Source: Stenogyne calaminthoides
Lineage: Eukaryota; Streptophyta; Magnoliopsida; Lamiales; Lamiaceae
DNA length: 64,000 bases
NCBI GenBank assembly: GCA_037126765.1
Contig: JBBCBC010000034.1
Location: 15,064,691-15,128,690, forward strand
Direction: 5' to 3'
In this document: piece after piece, positions 47,721-58,865 of the stretch
Layout of the letters: every line of letters starts with the position of its first letter
Numbering within the stretch: position 1 is the first letter of the stretch
The notes under the pieces: generated by a model
What the model was told of the DNA's origin: nothing
The model's input: the letters and a program-made list of their open reading frames with translations, nothing else
The model's database searches: none
Made by a program: the position numbers and the translations under genes

Positions 47721-48391
47721 CTACAGATTTACAGAACAGCGTGAAAACAGATTTACAAAACAGCGTGAAAAGAGTGCAGAAGGATCTGAATTTCATCACA
47801 CACTTTGTGTTGAAGGATAATCCAAAAATACCACACATATTCTATCTTCTTCTCGCAGAATCCACACCAAAATTTAAATTGAACAACCGTATTTCATCCA
47901 ATGATCGGAGCGAAAAAGAAAATTAGGGCACGAACGAGGAAGAAGAAAGTCCATGAGATCCATCAGAAGAGAAGAGGAAGAAGAGAAATCTGGAAATCGA
48001 AGATTCGCTAGAAGAGAAGAGGAATAAGAGAAATTTGGAAATCAAACCGCGTCGGTTGCGCGAGGAAGAAGATGAAGAAGCCCATTGGCCCATCAATAAT
48101 CTGCCCTAACTCGTGCCCTATCTGATCGCGAAAAAAAAAACTCAATTATACATATCACTTGTATGCAATATTGCATACAAGTTTTTGTGCTAGAATTTGG
48201 GCCCATATTGTACAAGTTTCATAAGTTATTTGATTTAAATTGGATGTGTACATAAGGTTTGATATTTCATCTCTTAAGAGGTATATTATCTAATTATTAT
48301 TATTGTTATTTTTTTTGGTATGTGGTTATGATATTAAAAAAAACAAAGAATTTTAAATATTATCAAACAACATCATTTTAGTGTGTTGTAA

Positions 48392-48479
48392 TCTTATACT
48401 ATAAAAGGGGTGCGTGTGCGGGAATTCGGTTTAGATTGCTCTTACAATAAGGCCGTGTATTGCACGGGCAATAGACTAG
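48392..48479 (+). mobile_element. Possible 88-bp minimal Helitron
   Basis: A|TCTTATACTATAAAAGGGG starts at 48392 and the hairpin-CTAG|T end closes at 48479, so both Helitron terminal signatures occur within 88 bp. It may be an extreme deletion derivative, or the 5' motif may be a coincidence within the larger unit. Confidence 0.35.
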
Positions 48480-49430
48480 TATGTACCAATATTTAGGAGA
48501 ACCATATAAATGCGATAATGTAGATGGATTCAAATTCAAGAAAATATATACCCTAATATTTAAGAAATTATAATATATAAATTAAATATTGTAAACAGAT
48601 TCAAAATCCATAAAATATATTTCAATTTTTATGGCAATCATCGAGTTCTTGGAACACATAGTCGATCATTGTCAAATTACTCCGACAACTTATAAATGCT
48701 TGCCCTACAGTATTTCAATTGTAGGCGAACTCACAATCCTATAAAACATAGAGAAAATCGGGATTAATTCAAATATTCCAACTCAATATATTTTATGGTG
48801 TAGCAAAAAAGATATTCCTTAAATTTTCCATGTTCATTCCACATATAAAATTCAGGGTTCGCTTGGTTGTGGGTAATGGAAATCACTTCTATTGATGTTG
48901 CTTAGTAGTCTTAATACACAAATAATGGGAATAGAAGTAAACAATTGATTACCCTCACTCACTCAACTTACCTCACATACCCATTATTAATGTTCTAATC
49001 AAGCAATAATAATACAATCAATAGCTCTTAGTGATTGACCCCTCAAAAATACTCATTACCATTATCATTCTTAAGTCATACCAAACGGCTCCTCAATAAT
49101 GAGTTTCTTATGAGTCCGGCTTCCACACAGCTTAATCACAAACCAAAAAGTATACAAGTCTACAACTTACACCAAGAGTACAACTACAAGTCTCTCTGAA
49201 TTTTGTACAATGGACAAATACTACAATTCTAAAACCTACTACAAGAGTACAACATCACCTCATCACGTTAAGAGTTCCTTTCATTGCAGGTTTTATCAGC
49301 TCTGCGTAAATTATGCAAGTAAATTAATGGAAAAACGCTAATATAAAACATTTTAGCAACTCCAGCTTATATCTCCAAAATGAATTACTCTCATGCATTA
49401 ATTGCACAAGATGCAATTGGTGCAATTGAA
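48480..49430. other. Unassigned AT-rich DNA
   Basis: No gene seen on either strand. No clear inverted or tandem structure beyond short AT-rich phrases. Confidence 0.5.
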
Positions 49431-49690
49431 TTCAATTTCAATTTGAATGAACCATTTACACCCTAAATAATAAACCCTAAATCATGACTTATTCGGGCCG
49501 GGTGAACCATGAACCACTCGGGCTGAGTAAACCATGAACTACTCGGGTCGGGTTTGGACTCAGGTCAAGGAAAAAAAAACCTAAAACTGAAATTAAAGTT
49601 AAAATAAAACTGAAATTAAAAAAAAAATCCTAAAATAAAATTGCACCAATTTTATTGGTGCATGGAGTGCACTGAAGAATTTGCCCTCCA
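49431..49690. repeat. Diverged relative of the 7611-8153 foldback element
   Basis: Shares the phrases TGAACCATGAACCACTCGGG and CTCGGGTCGGGTTTGGA and the 'ACACCCTAAA' context with the arms at 7700-7830. Only one arm is visible, and the flanks carry TGCAATTGGTGCAATT repeats. Confidence 0.55.
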
Positions 49691-49799
49691 AGATATGTGT
49701 TTTATTCAAGCTCACACTCTAAAACATTCTTCCTGCTCATTTTAAAGGCTAATTTACACTATAAGAAATTCTATGCATTAAACTTCTGACAAGTTTAAT

Positions 49800-50720
49800 A
49801 CGAGAGTATAACCTTTATCAGTCATTATATATTTACTAGTTTGGGTGGCACCTCAATTGTTGAGGTGTTAACCCAGACTCCCAGCTTATTAGTGGTGTTA
49901 ATCAGTTGGCATTATCATATATAACATGAAATTAATTTGAACGTTTAAACATTTAGAAAAAGAAAAGGATTAAAAAGAATGCATCCTTCTCTTTCTCACA
50001 GTTCTTGGTGTATTGTCTTCTCTGATGCTTGCTCTCTTTCTTATCTTGTGCCCTTCAACCAAATCCCTCAAGGCCTCAACAATGTTTATAATCTGATGCA
50101 GCACTATCACATTAGTTCTAGGAAAAGAAACAATAAAACCAATAAACAAATTAGACTATATATTCATATTTTCCACATAGACAATTGTTCCATCAATGGG
50201 CTAGTGTAACATGTTCAAAGCGACAGAGTTGGATTTGGAAAAAGAAATACACAAAAATTTATATGAGGCGGTCGCGTACATGAGACAAATTTCCATCAAA
50301 TATATATTTTTAATGGACCTTCGCCCGTCGGCTTAAAACTCTACCCGAATTATGTTTTAAGTCAAAATAATGCGTGAAAACTAAAGTGAAGCCTCATTTC
50401 ATACATGAGACCTTCTCACAAGACTCCCATAGATATAATAGAATACAAATACGCTCTAAGATCCATCTTTTTTCCCGGCATAGTTCAGGATGAAAACTTG
50501 TATTAACTCATGAACCTCTCTTTGAATCACAAACTACTTAACCTAATCAATTTTCTAATACCATACTCGAGAGTTCTGTTGACATACTTACTACAAGCTG
50601 CTTATGCATTGTTTTTAATGCAAGGCAGGGGGTCATACCTAATGATATAATTGAGAATTAGTATTTAAATGGTCATACGCTAATTAATATTTAAAAAGAA
50701 AATTAAATTATACAGAAAGT
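49800..50720. other. Unassigned region left of the CACTA remnant
   Basis: No recognisable protein or RNA. CACTATAAGAAATTC at 49752 looks like a possible CACTA terminus, but it does not match the right-hand end of the CACTA element and the 3-bp flanks differ. Confidence 0.4.
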
Positions 50721-50725
50721 GAATA

Positions 50726-52690
50726 TTGAGAATTAGTAAACACATACCTGAGGTAAAGGGCTATGGTGGTTGCACTCAACCACTCGTCATTCAAGACTTC
50801 GCGCACATGTTCCTCACTGACGAATTCTTGGAAAGTATTCTAATGAAAGTGAGCAAGCATGGGAACTGTGACGATATCGAAAGCATTAGACGATACCATC
50901 CGGTGCACCCTAGACTATAAATGATCATCGTGATCTAAGTCTCCAGTCATGGGATAACCAAGTCTTAGCGCAGTGGAGTCCCTCGATTTAGCCTCATGTG
51001 GGGTCGGCAGATTCTACAATTAATTTGCAATATTATTTAGAACCACAAATAAGATAATGAACTTTAATAATAAATATTTTACCCTCATGGTGCTAGAGAC
51101 CAAGTTGCTCTCGCCATTCGATGAAGTGTCCCCGCCGTTCGATCGTGGACGGCTTCATCGATTGGTTTTGGCACCGCTGAATCCTCCTCTCCGATTACGG
51201 GTACATCGAGTGTGACCCTCACGAAACCAGGAGTGATGGGATGACCATGAATCATTCCATGGAGAGGTAACGAGCCTGCGGGCCACCAACCGATCAAAGA
51301 TCCTCCGGATATGTGTAGCAAAAGGTCGTTGGCTGTTCGAATAAGATATTTAGTTAGAAAATTTTAATACACTAGTCTTTAATTAAAACAAATGTGAGAC
51401 ATGCATATCTGATACCTGGGAGACGTTTTGAAGTGCCTCAATAAAGTCGTCCCTAGGGTTAATGAAAAACATAGCATTAGCGACACTATGTTCACAGCTT
51501 GCTCCTTTCGACGACATTCCATGGCTCGATCTTTTCTCAAACCTCAAACGTTCCACATGTTTAGCCAACTTGGCAACCTGTTCCGTTAGTATACCCACCA
51601 TATTCATGGCTTGAAGACCAGGTGTCATTGCTAAAGATGTCTTCGTCAAGCCATATCCGACACTCAAGAAGCGGCCGGGATGCTCTGGCGACCCATAGTT
51701 TCATCCAAAAGATCATCGGGGCCGATCATGCGAATGTCGTAAAGGCGTCATGGTCTCGAGATAGACGCCTCGAATCATCACAAAAACAAAAGATTATTAT
51801 TTAATTATTTGTTTATAAATAATAGTTTGTAATTGAAAGATAAATTAATGGATAGATTACCACTTCTTCGATGATGGTTTGTGCACTGGGATCGTTAATA
51901 TTCCCGTCTCGACCCTTTCTGGTAGTCTGAAATAAGTCGAAACGGGTAACAATAGGCTCACTCTCTCCAGTTTTTCTTCTTTCCTCTTTCTACGATAGTG
52001 ATGAACGTGTCCCTTTATTAGATATATTAAAAGTGAAATAAAAAAAAAAAAAAAAGTTAGGATTTTGATCTCACCATATTTTCTCTTATTCGTGCATAAC
52101 CTTTGTTCGATCCACGATATCGCACCTCCATCGACTTGGCTTGATCGCGATTTTTATTACTTGATTCTACAAAGATAATAGAAATATGATAATATTTGAA
52201 AAACTTAGGGCATTAGAAATTGAGGAAATGACATTGATCAATTTTACCGAAATCATCCTCCATAGCTCGCTTTCACAAACTCCTCCAAAGATAGAGCCAC
52301 CATAGGGCTATTTCGACACGCAGTGAGGCGGACTAGCCAAGTAAAGACCGGTTTAGGATCTCGTGTGTTACTTCTCAACCAAGTCCAGAAATTCTTGGCC
52401 ATTACTCCAGCTTGCGACAATATTTGCTTCTTCTTTGTGAGGTCAAGACCTCTGAAGGTAGTCTATACGCGATATAACATAACAATTTAGTAAATTTAAG
52501 GGTCATACTACAACTTTCAATAAATATATAATTAACATACCGTAAGCTCGCCCCATAATCTTTCCTTCAAAGGAAGGAGTTTGAAACTAATACGCCATCC
52601 TTGGTGGCAAAAAGACGATAGGATCACGCCCCGACTATGCACTCCAATGTAGAAGGACAACGACTCACTCTCTTTTCCTATTGCTGTCCA
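50726..52690 (-). pseudogene. CACTA protein (Transposase_24 type) remnant
   Basis: Read from 52690 down on the minus strand: a block with GVHSRGVILSSFCHQGWRIS and LLPLKERLWGEL, then KKKQILSQAGVMAKNFWTWL, then SSNKNRDQAKSMEVRYRGSN with GYARIREN, then GESEPIVTRFDLFQTTRKGR followed by DGNINDPSAQTIIEEV. These match the order of the plant Transposase_24 domain (S-K-N-x-x-R, R-GS-x-x-YA, then F-x-T-x-R-K-G/DG). Later pieces (51321-51085: GSLPLHGMIHGHPITPGFVR, VTLDVPV; 50900-50750: HVREVLNDEWLSATTIALYL) resemble the downstream part of CACTA proteins. Intron-like gaps separate the blocks, and stops occur (for example near 50845). Probably inactive. Confidence 0.65.
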
Positions 52691-53953
52691 AACTCATTGA
52701 ACGATAATCGCAATAACATAGTATTTAATTAGGTTCAACGATCAATCAATATATTTATCGATTTCAAATCCATTCAATTGTAATAAAATTACTCAAGTGT
52801 TTTCCCTTGCTTGAAGCTCTCTTAATAGATGACATTGTGACTATACCCCCCGAGTGTGCTTTCCCCGAGCTGCTAGTGGTGGTGGGAGCACCAAAGTGTC
52901 ACACTCTCTCAAGTCATCATATGCACCATGATCATATGCGCCATGATCTCCATCCAGAATCTCCATCATCTCTAAGGGATATGGCAAAACGAGACATGAT
53001 CTCGTAAAGCGTAAGAAACAACATTTAATAAACAAAAAACAAACAATATTCACAACCGGGATGTCTCATGTATTAACAACATTTCTATGTGGCATAGCCA
53101 GATTGGTCAACCGGATGTTTCATCTCTTCTACCGATTCATCGACCAAAATATCGAACTCGTTTCTACAAGGTACAATCATACATAGCGTGGCGGGGAGGA
53201 CAGAATGGTGTGTGATTTTACAACACTAGGCGTTCTAGGAGAAAGACCTTGTAAAGAAACCATAACATGGTCCGGATAAGAACCTAAATGCATGCAGACA
53301 TTACATGAATATCCCCCCTTTGTTTCTACCAGTGCACAATAATCATGCATCACATGGAAACGAAAAAAAAGAACCGTGAATTACTTCATATAGAGAAAGC
53401 ATTCTAGGCCATAGACCTAAAGAACATTAACACTTTTCCGATAAGAACTATCTATGCATGCATACATGATACATCTACTTATAAGTTATCATCATAGTGG
53501 GGAGGTACACGAGATGGTAAATTAAAATTTCAGGTTGATAGAGACTCTTATACTATGAACACATGTGTATTAGGCTTGAATGACATTGTCTTCTCAAGTA
53601 GATCGACCCAATTGAATTAATTCTTATACCATGAAAGACACAAAAAAAATGATACCAATCCATTTGTAAAAAAAACAACAAGAGCAACATAATATAAACC
53701 AACAAGAGCAACATAATATAAACAAAATAACAACAAGAGCAACATATATAATATAAACAAAACTAAGATTGAAGCAAAATATATAATTTCAGCTAAAAAT
53801 AACGGACAAATAAGAAAAAATGAACACATGAATACTGATATTACTGATATTACTAAGATTGAAGCAAAAATGAACACATGAATACATGAACACATAAAAA
53901 TAACGGACAAATAAGAAAAAATGAACACATGAATACTGATAATACTAAGTGTT

Positions 53954-54200
53954 ATGGAGGCGACGGCAGCGGCGGTAGGGGAGGATGGCGACGGCGGGGG
54001 CGATAGGGCCGGGAGGGTAGCGGCGGCGGTAGGAGAGGGAGGGAGGAGGGCGCGCGACAATTTGGGGGAGAGGGAGAAGTCGACGACGGCGGCTAGCAGG
54101 TCAACGGCGACGGCGGCGATTTGGTTGAAGGGAAACCGGACGACGGCGATTTGGGGGAGAGGAAATTGTGGAGAGAAAGAAATGAAAGAAATCTGAGAGG
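53954..54200. other. GC-rich block near the CACTA terminus
   Basis: Repeats of GGCGACGGC and GGCGGTAGG make a GC island in an AT-rich setting. It lies 250-490 bp inside the CACTA right end, where the promoter or first exon of such elements is expected. Both strands are open here because of composition; I see no protein family. Confidence 0.5.
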
Positions 54201-54445
54201 TAGGTCTCGGTTCTGGATTGATATATATTAGATATATAAAAAAAGACAATGTTATTAACCGTCACAGCAGTGATTTTATAATTTGAAACCCGGCCCAAGA
54301 TTTATTCTTGACAAATGGGTTTCAAACGCTGCCTTTTGTTTTTTTTTTTTTTTTATTAAAACCGCCAAGTCCAAGCATTTTTGAGAAATTGCTTGAAAAA
54401 AAGGTTGTCCAAGTGCAGCTGTGCAAGCTCAAATCTGTAGTAGTG

Positions 54446-55679
54446 AATATTTAGAATCTGTCACAGTGTCACCCGGCTTAACTGTTTTTTAAAAGTAAGA
54501 AAGTTGATTTAGAATCGTCATCGAAAATAACCGATATTCATTTTATTTTGATGAAGAATAGAGACGTTACGATAGTTCACAATTTTTCTAATTAATTTGC
54601 AACAATCTGAAAAATATGTCGTGATTTTTTCTCTTGCATGATTTACGAATATTTCAATAATATTTCATGCACTTCTTCGAATAGCGATAGCTAAAAACCC
54701 ATAATCCATTAACTAAGAAAAACGTTCAAGCACTCGCAACTTTATTTTAGTAATTCATATATATTCAAGCTTAACTTGAATAAAGTGTCGTACCCCCGGA
54801 AGGTTAGGTTTTATATGCAACTGGTGCTCGAATTTAAGATCCGTGCACTCGCCCCAACCCTACCCAATCACTTAATTCGGGTCAGATAAAATTTAGATAT
54901 GGTGATGGAAGATTTGACAATCATGAGTATCCCCAATCAAACCCTGGCTCCAATTATTAACTTCAATCGCAGCATTACAACTCTCCGACAAGAAATCAGC
55001 TGCCTTCGACGCCTTCTCAACAGCAGCCGCGTATTAGTATCCACCTCCTCCGTGGAACAGTCTCCTTACCCTCCTTCACCTTCACCTCCACCTCCACCTC
55101 CTCCGCAATCCACCCGATGTACTACCCATATCTTTGCAGCCACCACCTCCTCCTCCTCCCCCACCACCGCCATTGTTGCTGCCAACATCAACTCCACCAA
55201 TACCTTCTTCCGCCCCTCTTGCAGTATTTTTTTTTTAAAGGAAAATTTAGCAGGGAAAGTAGACAACCAAGCAGCATCATATAAAAAGTAGCAGAAGCCT
55301 CCATTGTAGTTGGTCAGCAAAAGGAGTGGGCAGGGGCCATTAGGTAGACTTGAGACAGAAGAAGAAATGAGGTTGAGAAAAAAGAGGGAGTATGGAAAAC
55401 AGAAGCAAGAGGGCTTAATTGTAATCCAAATTATGTTGATTAATGGTGATTGGAAGATTTTGGGAAAATTTGGTGGTTTTTTTTTTGTGATGTAGGGTTT
55501 GTACTTTTGAAATTCTTATCTAATATGCAGTAGAATTTGTTCACTTTCATGAGAAATGCTTTTGACATTATCAATTTCGTGTAATTTCATTCTCTCCTCT
55601 TCTTCTCTTCAAATTCTCTCTTTTTGGGCATTTTTCACTGTTCTTAGCATTCGAACTGAAATAAGGACTACTTATACTG
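54446..55679. other. Unassigned region with one proline-rich open frame
   Basis: The plus strand has an open frame at 54899-55291 (130 codons) with a short helical phrase (SITTLRQEISCLRRLLNSS), a proline-rich run (about residues 57-69) and a serine/threonine-rich tail. I do not recognise it. The ends are not supported by splice or promoter signals, so it is listed as unassigned rather than as a gene. Confidence 0.35.
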
Positions 55680-56235
55680 AAACATGCAACTTCATATTAC
55701 AAAAACATGCAATTTTCTATCACTGAAACATGCAATTCAATAGCTAGTTGAACGTTTCAGTATTAAGCTAGATGCATGTTTCTATGTTTTCTAGTTGCAC
55801 TGTTCAATATTAGCTAGTTGCATGTTTTTATGCTTACTAGTTGCACGATTCAAGATTAGCTAGTTGCATGTTTCTATGTTTATATATATATATATATATA
55901 TATATTCTATATTACCCAGTTGCACATTTTTATATGTTCTAGTTGCACGGTTCAATATTAGCTAGTTGCATGTTTCTGTGTTATATATATAGTTGTATAT
56001 TTTTATATTACCCAGTTGCACATTTCTATATGTTCTAATTGCACTGTTCAATATTAGCTAGTTGCATGTTTTCATATTATATAGTTGTATGTTTATGTAT
56101 TAGTTAGTTGCATGCTATTGTACTAGCTAGTTGCATGTTTATGTGTTATATAGTTGTATGTTTTTGTATTATCTAGTTGCACACTCTTATGCTTTTTAGT
56201 TGCACGATTTAGTATTGACTAGTTGCATGTTTATG
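55680..56235. repeat. Diverged tandem array, TAGCTAGTTGCATGTTT units
   Basis: About 15 units alternate between TAGCTAGTTGCATGTTTCTATG and CTAGTTGCACGATTCAATAT, with periods near 35-40 bp. A TA microsatellite (about 55880-55905) lies in the array. No coding sequence. Confidence 0.85.
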
Positions 56236-56289
56236 TAAACGCCTATCCTCATTTTGATCCAATTTTTAATTCTTCATTGACCTAATTCT

Positions 56290-56740
56290 TTTCTAGTGAA
56301 TTTGAGTCATTTAAAAAAGTTCTAAATTTGGGCCATTTAAAAAACAAAAAATAACAGAGTTAAAAACTAGTGAATTTGAGTCATTTAAAAAAGTTCCAAA
56401 TTTGGGTCATTAAAAATACATAAAATAACAGAGTTAAAAAAAAGTTAAAAACAAAAAATAACAGAGTTAAAAAAAAATTAAAATGACAAAAAATAACAGA
56501 GTTAAAAACTAGTGAATTTGAGTCATTTAAAAAAGTTCCAAATTTGGGTCATTTAAAAAACAAAGGATAAGAGAGTTAAAAAAAATTAAAAAATTAAAAT
56601 TAAAAAATTAAAATGACAAAAAATAACAGAGTTAAAAACTAGTGAATTTGAGTCATTTTAAATTAATCAAAAAAAATAACAGAGTTAAAAAAAAAAAAAA
56701 AACAAAAAATAACAGAGTTAAAAAAGACTAAAATGACAAA
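56290..56740. repeat. Diverged tandem array, GTGAATTTGAGTCATTT units
   Basis: The phrase ACTAGTGAATTTGAGTCATTT recurs at about 56288 (partial), 56366, 56509 and 56639, each followed by AAAAAAGTTCCAAATTTGGG and AACAGAGTTAAAAA blocks. Copies differ in length through A-rich expansion. Confidence 0.85.
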
Positions 56741-57132
56741 GTCAAGACTTGAACCATGTATCATTTGCCTTGAACATATGATTTTCAAACACCAGACCAA
56801 AGGCGGATGTTTAAACAATCACGTCGCTATTTAATTTTAACTAAAAGGGCCGACCAGTTTTTTAAACGGATCACTCATTCAAATGAGTGCACGGTGCAAT
56901 TGGGTGCACAGGAGACCCATCCTACCCGGAATTGAAAAATTAAAGACGAGGATGCCCCCATGAAACAAATAATTAAAGAAATTAATCGATTTAAGAAGCA
57001 AGTTTTAGTTGATTTTTAAGATATTCTCATACTCCCTCCTCCTGGCCTCCATAAGAAAATGATGTTTTAGTTTGTGAAAAATTAAATGATGTTAGCCTTT
57101 TTTTCACCCGTTCTTCAAACACCCTTCTTTAT
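56741..57132. other. Unassigned DNA
   Basis: No gene. A weak B-box-like GGTTCAAGTCT lies on the minus strand near 56750, without a convincing A box. GAGTGCACGGTGCAATTGG near 56885 belongs to the family seen at 8800-9292. Confidence 0.45.
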
Positions 57133-57669
57133 AGAGAAAATATCACAAATGGTCCTATAACTTTGTCTGATTTCAGAAGTAATTTTATAAGTTTTTATTT
57201 TATCAATTGTGGTCCTTTTGGTTTCAATTGTAGTCCTTTTCGCCGGATAATTTAAAATTTGATTGGGAAATTTACCTAACTTTTTATTCTGATCACATTG
57301 ACGGTCGTCACCACTCTCATTTGAACTGTCTTTCATCAAGGAAGAAAAATCCTCAATCAATTTCATGTTTTGAACTTCAAAATCACGAATTACATTCATT
57401 ATCGTGGCTAATTTCGAGTGATTTACGTTGAGGCGAGGGTCGAAACTTATATTATTATTTTCCTTTCATTGAACCCGTCATTTCAATATTTTTTTTGAAT
57501 TATTTTGTGTGCTACATCATATTTCCGGTCATTTTCCGGCTAAAATTTCCAATTTTCCGGCGAAAAGGACTACAATTAAAATCAAAAGGACCACAATTAA
57601 TAAAATAAAACTTACAGGACTATTTCTGAAATCGGGTAAAATTACAGGACCATTTGTGATTATTTCTCC
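57133..57669. repeat. Foldback element with 115-bp inverted arms
   Basis: The left arm (ATCACAAATGGTCCTATAAC, TCAATTGTGGTCCTTTTGG, TTGTAGTCCTTTTCGCCGG) is matched in reverse by the right arm (CCGGCGAAAAGGACTACAA, AAAGGACCACAATTAATAA, GGACCATTTGTGATTATTTC). About 300 bp of unrelated sequence separates the arms. This is a non-autonomous foldback or MULE-like element; no target duplication was found. Confidence 0.75.
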
Positions 57670-58079
57670 TTCTTAATACATAGAATGTATAGAGATATGA
57701 AAAAGAGAACGATTTTATAGAAAAATAAAACAATAATGTAATAAAAAAAAAATTAATTAATTAAGGGCAAACTTATCATAATATACCACTTTTAATTTCA
57801 CCAAAGTTAAGATATCACCGGGTAAGATACAACCGTACAATTACAAATTAGACTGCAACTTTAAACTAACTATATACAAAAAAATGGGAAATATATTCAT
57901 TTTAGAAGCTATTATCCAATTAAACAAAGATCCAAATATGCAAATCACGCATGTTAACTTATTCAATTCATTTAAAAAAAAAAAAAACCATATACTTAAT
58001 ATTCCAAAAAAATAAAGGAAAATTACAAGTGATCACATTCAACATGTCGTCCTTTACTGACAAATTAAATTAAATTTCA
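57670..58079. other. AT-rich DNA downstream of GUN4
   Basis: No gene. As GUN4 is on the minus strand, its 3' untranslated region should lie in the right-hand part. I could not place a poly(A) site. Confidence 0.5.
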
Positions 58080-58865
58080 TCAGAACGTATAATTGGGTTT
58101 AAAGCTTTTACCCAACGGTTTTCCCCCACTATTTCTCTCTCCTCCCTCTGAAACTCTGTCCAATTTTCCATCGCCATCTTCTTCCCCAACGCCTGCAAAT
58201 GCCGGGTGATTGAAAATGCAATTGAGAAGCTGCGTTCCTCTGAGCGCGTTCGTCAATGGCAGATGGCCGTCCGGCGTGCCTTCCTCCATTTCCCACTGAA
58301 ATTCCGTCGGAAAAGCTCTGTAATTGTACTGCTCGACCTCGCAGCTCTCGAGTTTCTTCATCCACCCGACTTTGATGAAGAATTTGGTGAAATCTCGGTT
58401 CGATTTTTGCCAGATCTGTTTCTGTGCACTGTACCCGAATTTATTATCGCTGTGTTTTTTCCAGAGTTCGTCGATGGTTTTCAGATCGGATTCGGCGATG
58501 AATTGGACCTCGGAGAAGAATACGTAGCCGCGAGTTTGGGCGGATTCGCCGGCGAGGATAATTAAAAGGCGGCGCGTCTCCTCGTCCGCCTGCCGGAAGT
58601 TTTTGGCGGATAAATGTTGGCGGATTAGGTCGAATGAGATTTCCCTTTCGGAGGCGGCGGCGGTGGTTGTCGGGGTGGAGAACGTCGCCGATGCGGCGGC
58701 GAAGGAGGCGGAGTTGGATAGGGAATGGACGGAGCTTGCGGCGGCGGTGGTGGTGGTTGGACGGAGGAAGAAGGAATTTGCGGTGGTGTGAGGGCAGTCG
58801 ATTGAGTGGCGCCGCCGTAGTGAGTGGTGGTTGTGGTATATGGAATTGAAAGTATTGGTGGCCAT
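58080..58865 (-). CDS. GUN4: GUN4, tetrapyrrole-binding regulator of Mg-chelatase
   Basis: One intronless frame of 261 codons, close to the usual plant length of about 265. GUN4 binds protoporphyrin IX and Mg-protoporphyrin IX, stimulates Mg-chelatase (CHLH/CHLI/CHLD) in chlorophyll synthesis, and takes part in plastid-to-nucleus signalling. Residues 1 to about 70 are rich in S, T, A and R with almost no acids, a chloroplast transit peptide. The GUN4 domain runs from about 77 to 220, with FDLIRQHLSAKNFRQADEET, the core LWKKHSDNKFGYSAQKQIW, the phrase W-M followed by YNYRAFPTEFQW, and GHLPLTNALRGTQLL near the end. A glycine-rich linker and short charged tail follow, as in land plants. The first ATG of the frame (58865) gives the transit peptide. 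No break is seen, and the gene looks functional. Confidence 0.96.
   Translation of the reverse strand: MATNTFNSIYHNHHSLRRRHSIDCPHTTANSFFLRPTTTTAAASSVHSLSNSASFAAASATFSTPTTTAAASEREISFDLIRQHLSAKNFRQADEETRRLLIILAGESAQTRGYVFFSEVQFIAESDLKTIDELWKKHSDNKFGYSAQKQIWQKSNRDFTKFFIKVGWMKKLESCEVEQYNYRAFPTEFQWEMEEGTPDGHLPLTNALRGTQLLNCIFNHPAFAGVGEEDGDGKLDRVSEGGERNSGGKPLGKSFKPNYTF

Larger units (their letters stand above)
44849..48479 (+). mobile_element. Second Helitron-like unit, head to tail with the first
   Basis: TCTTATATTATATAAAAG starts at 44849, directly after the CTAG of the first unit. A hairpin-bearing end (CCGTGTATTGCACGG, then GCAATAGACTAG at 48476-48479, followed by T) closes it 3.6 kb later. The interior contains a tRNA-like sequence, a GTGTTACTACATG-rich array and open stretches near 45530-45750 and 46410-46570 that I do not recognise. 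The 48392-48479 segment may instead be a separate tiny unit. Confidence 0.45.
50726..54445 (-). mobile_element. CACTA (En/Spm) transposon remnant
   Basis: The right end is TCTGTAGTAGTG (54434-54445), i.e. CACTACTACAGATTTG on the minus strand, a typical CACTA terminus. Minus-strand coding pieces of the plant transposase family Transposase_24 fill 51.4-52.7 kb, and further transposon-type pieces lie at 50.7-51.3 kb. The left terminus could not be identified, so 50726 marks only the last coding similarity. Confidence 0.6.

Noticed and set aside
47531..47926. A 131-codon plus-strand open frame
   Set aside because: It spans the GTTACTACATG-like array and a repeated ACAGATTTACA(A/G)AACAGCGTGAAAA block. 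The lysine-rich translation has no protein character.
53617..54249. A 210-codon minus-strand open frame
   Set aside because: It is a composition artefact: the left half reads repeated AACAAGAGCAACATAATATA and the right half a GC-rich block. The translation is low-complexity and hydrophobic with no family resemblance.
49752..54445. A full CACTA element from CACTATAAGAAATTC to GTAGTG
   Set aside because: The two ends share only CACTA plus scattered bases, and the 3-bp flanks differ (TTA against AAT).
54899..55291. A 130-codon plus-strand open frame
   Set aside because: Proline and serine runs come from CCTCCACCTCC repeats. The first 50 residues look somewhat natural, but I could not connect them to any family, so it is not called a gene.
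56741..56830. A second tRNA-like candidate on the minus strand
   Set aside because: GGTTCAAGTCT resembles a B box, but the A box is poor, the spacing too long and the stems do not form.
57115..57399. A 94-codon minus-strand open frame
   Set aside because: It lies within the foldback element 57133-57669, partly in its inverted arm, and resembles no protein.
58129..58849. Several open frames overlapping GUN4 on both strands
   Set aside because: They are shadows of the GUN4 coding sequence, which alone matches a known protein over its full length.
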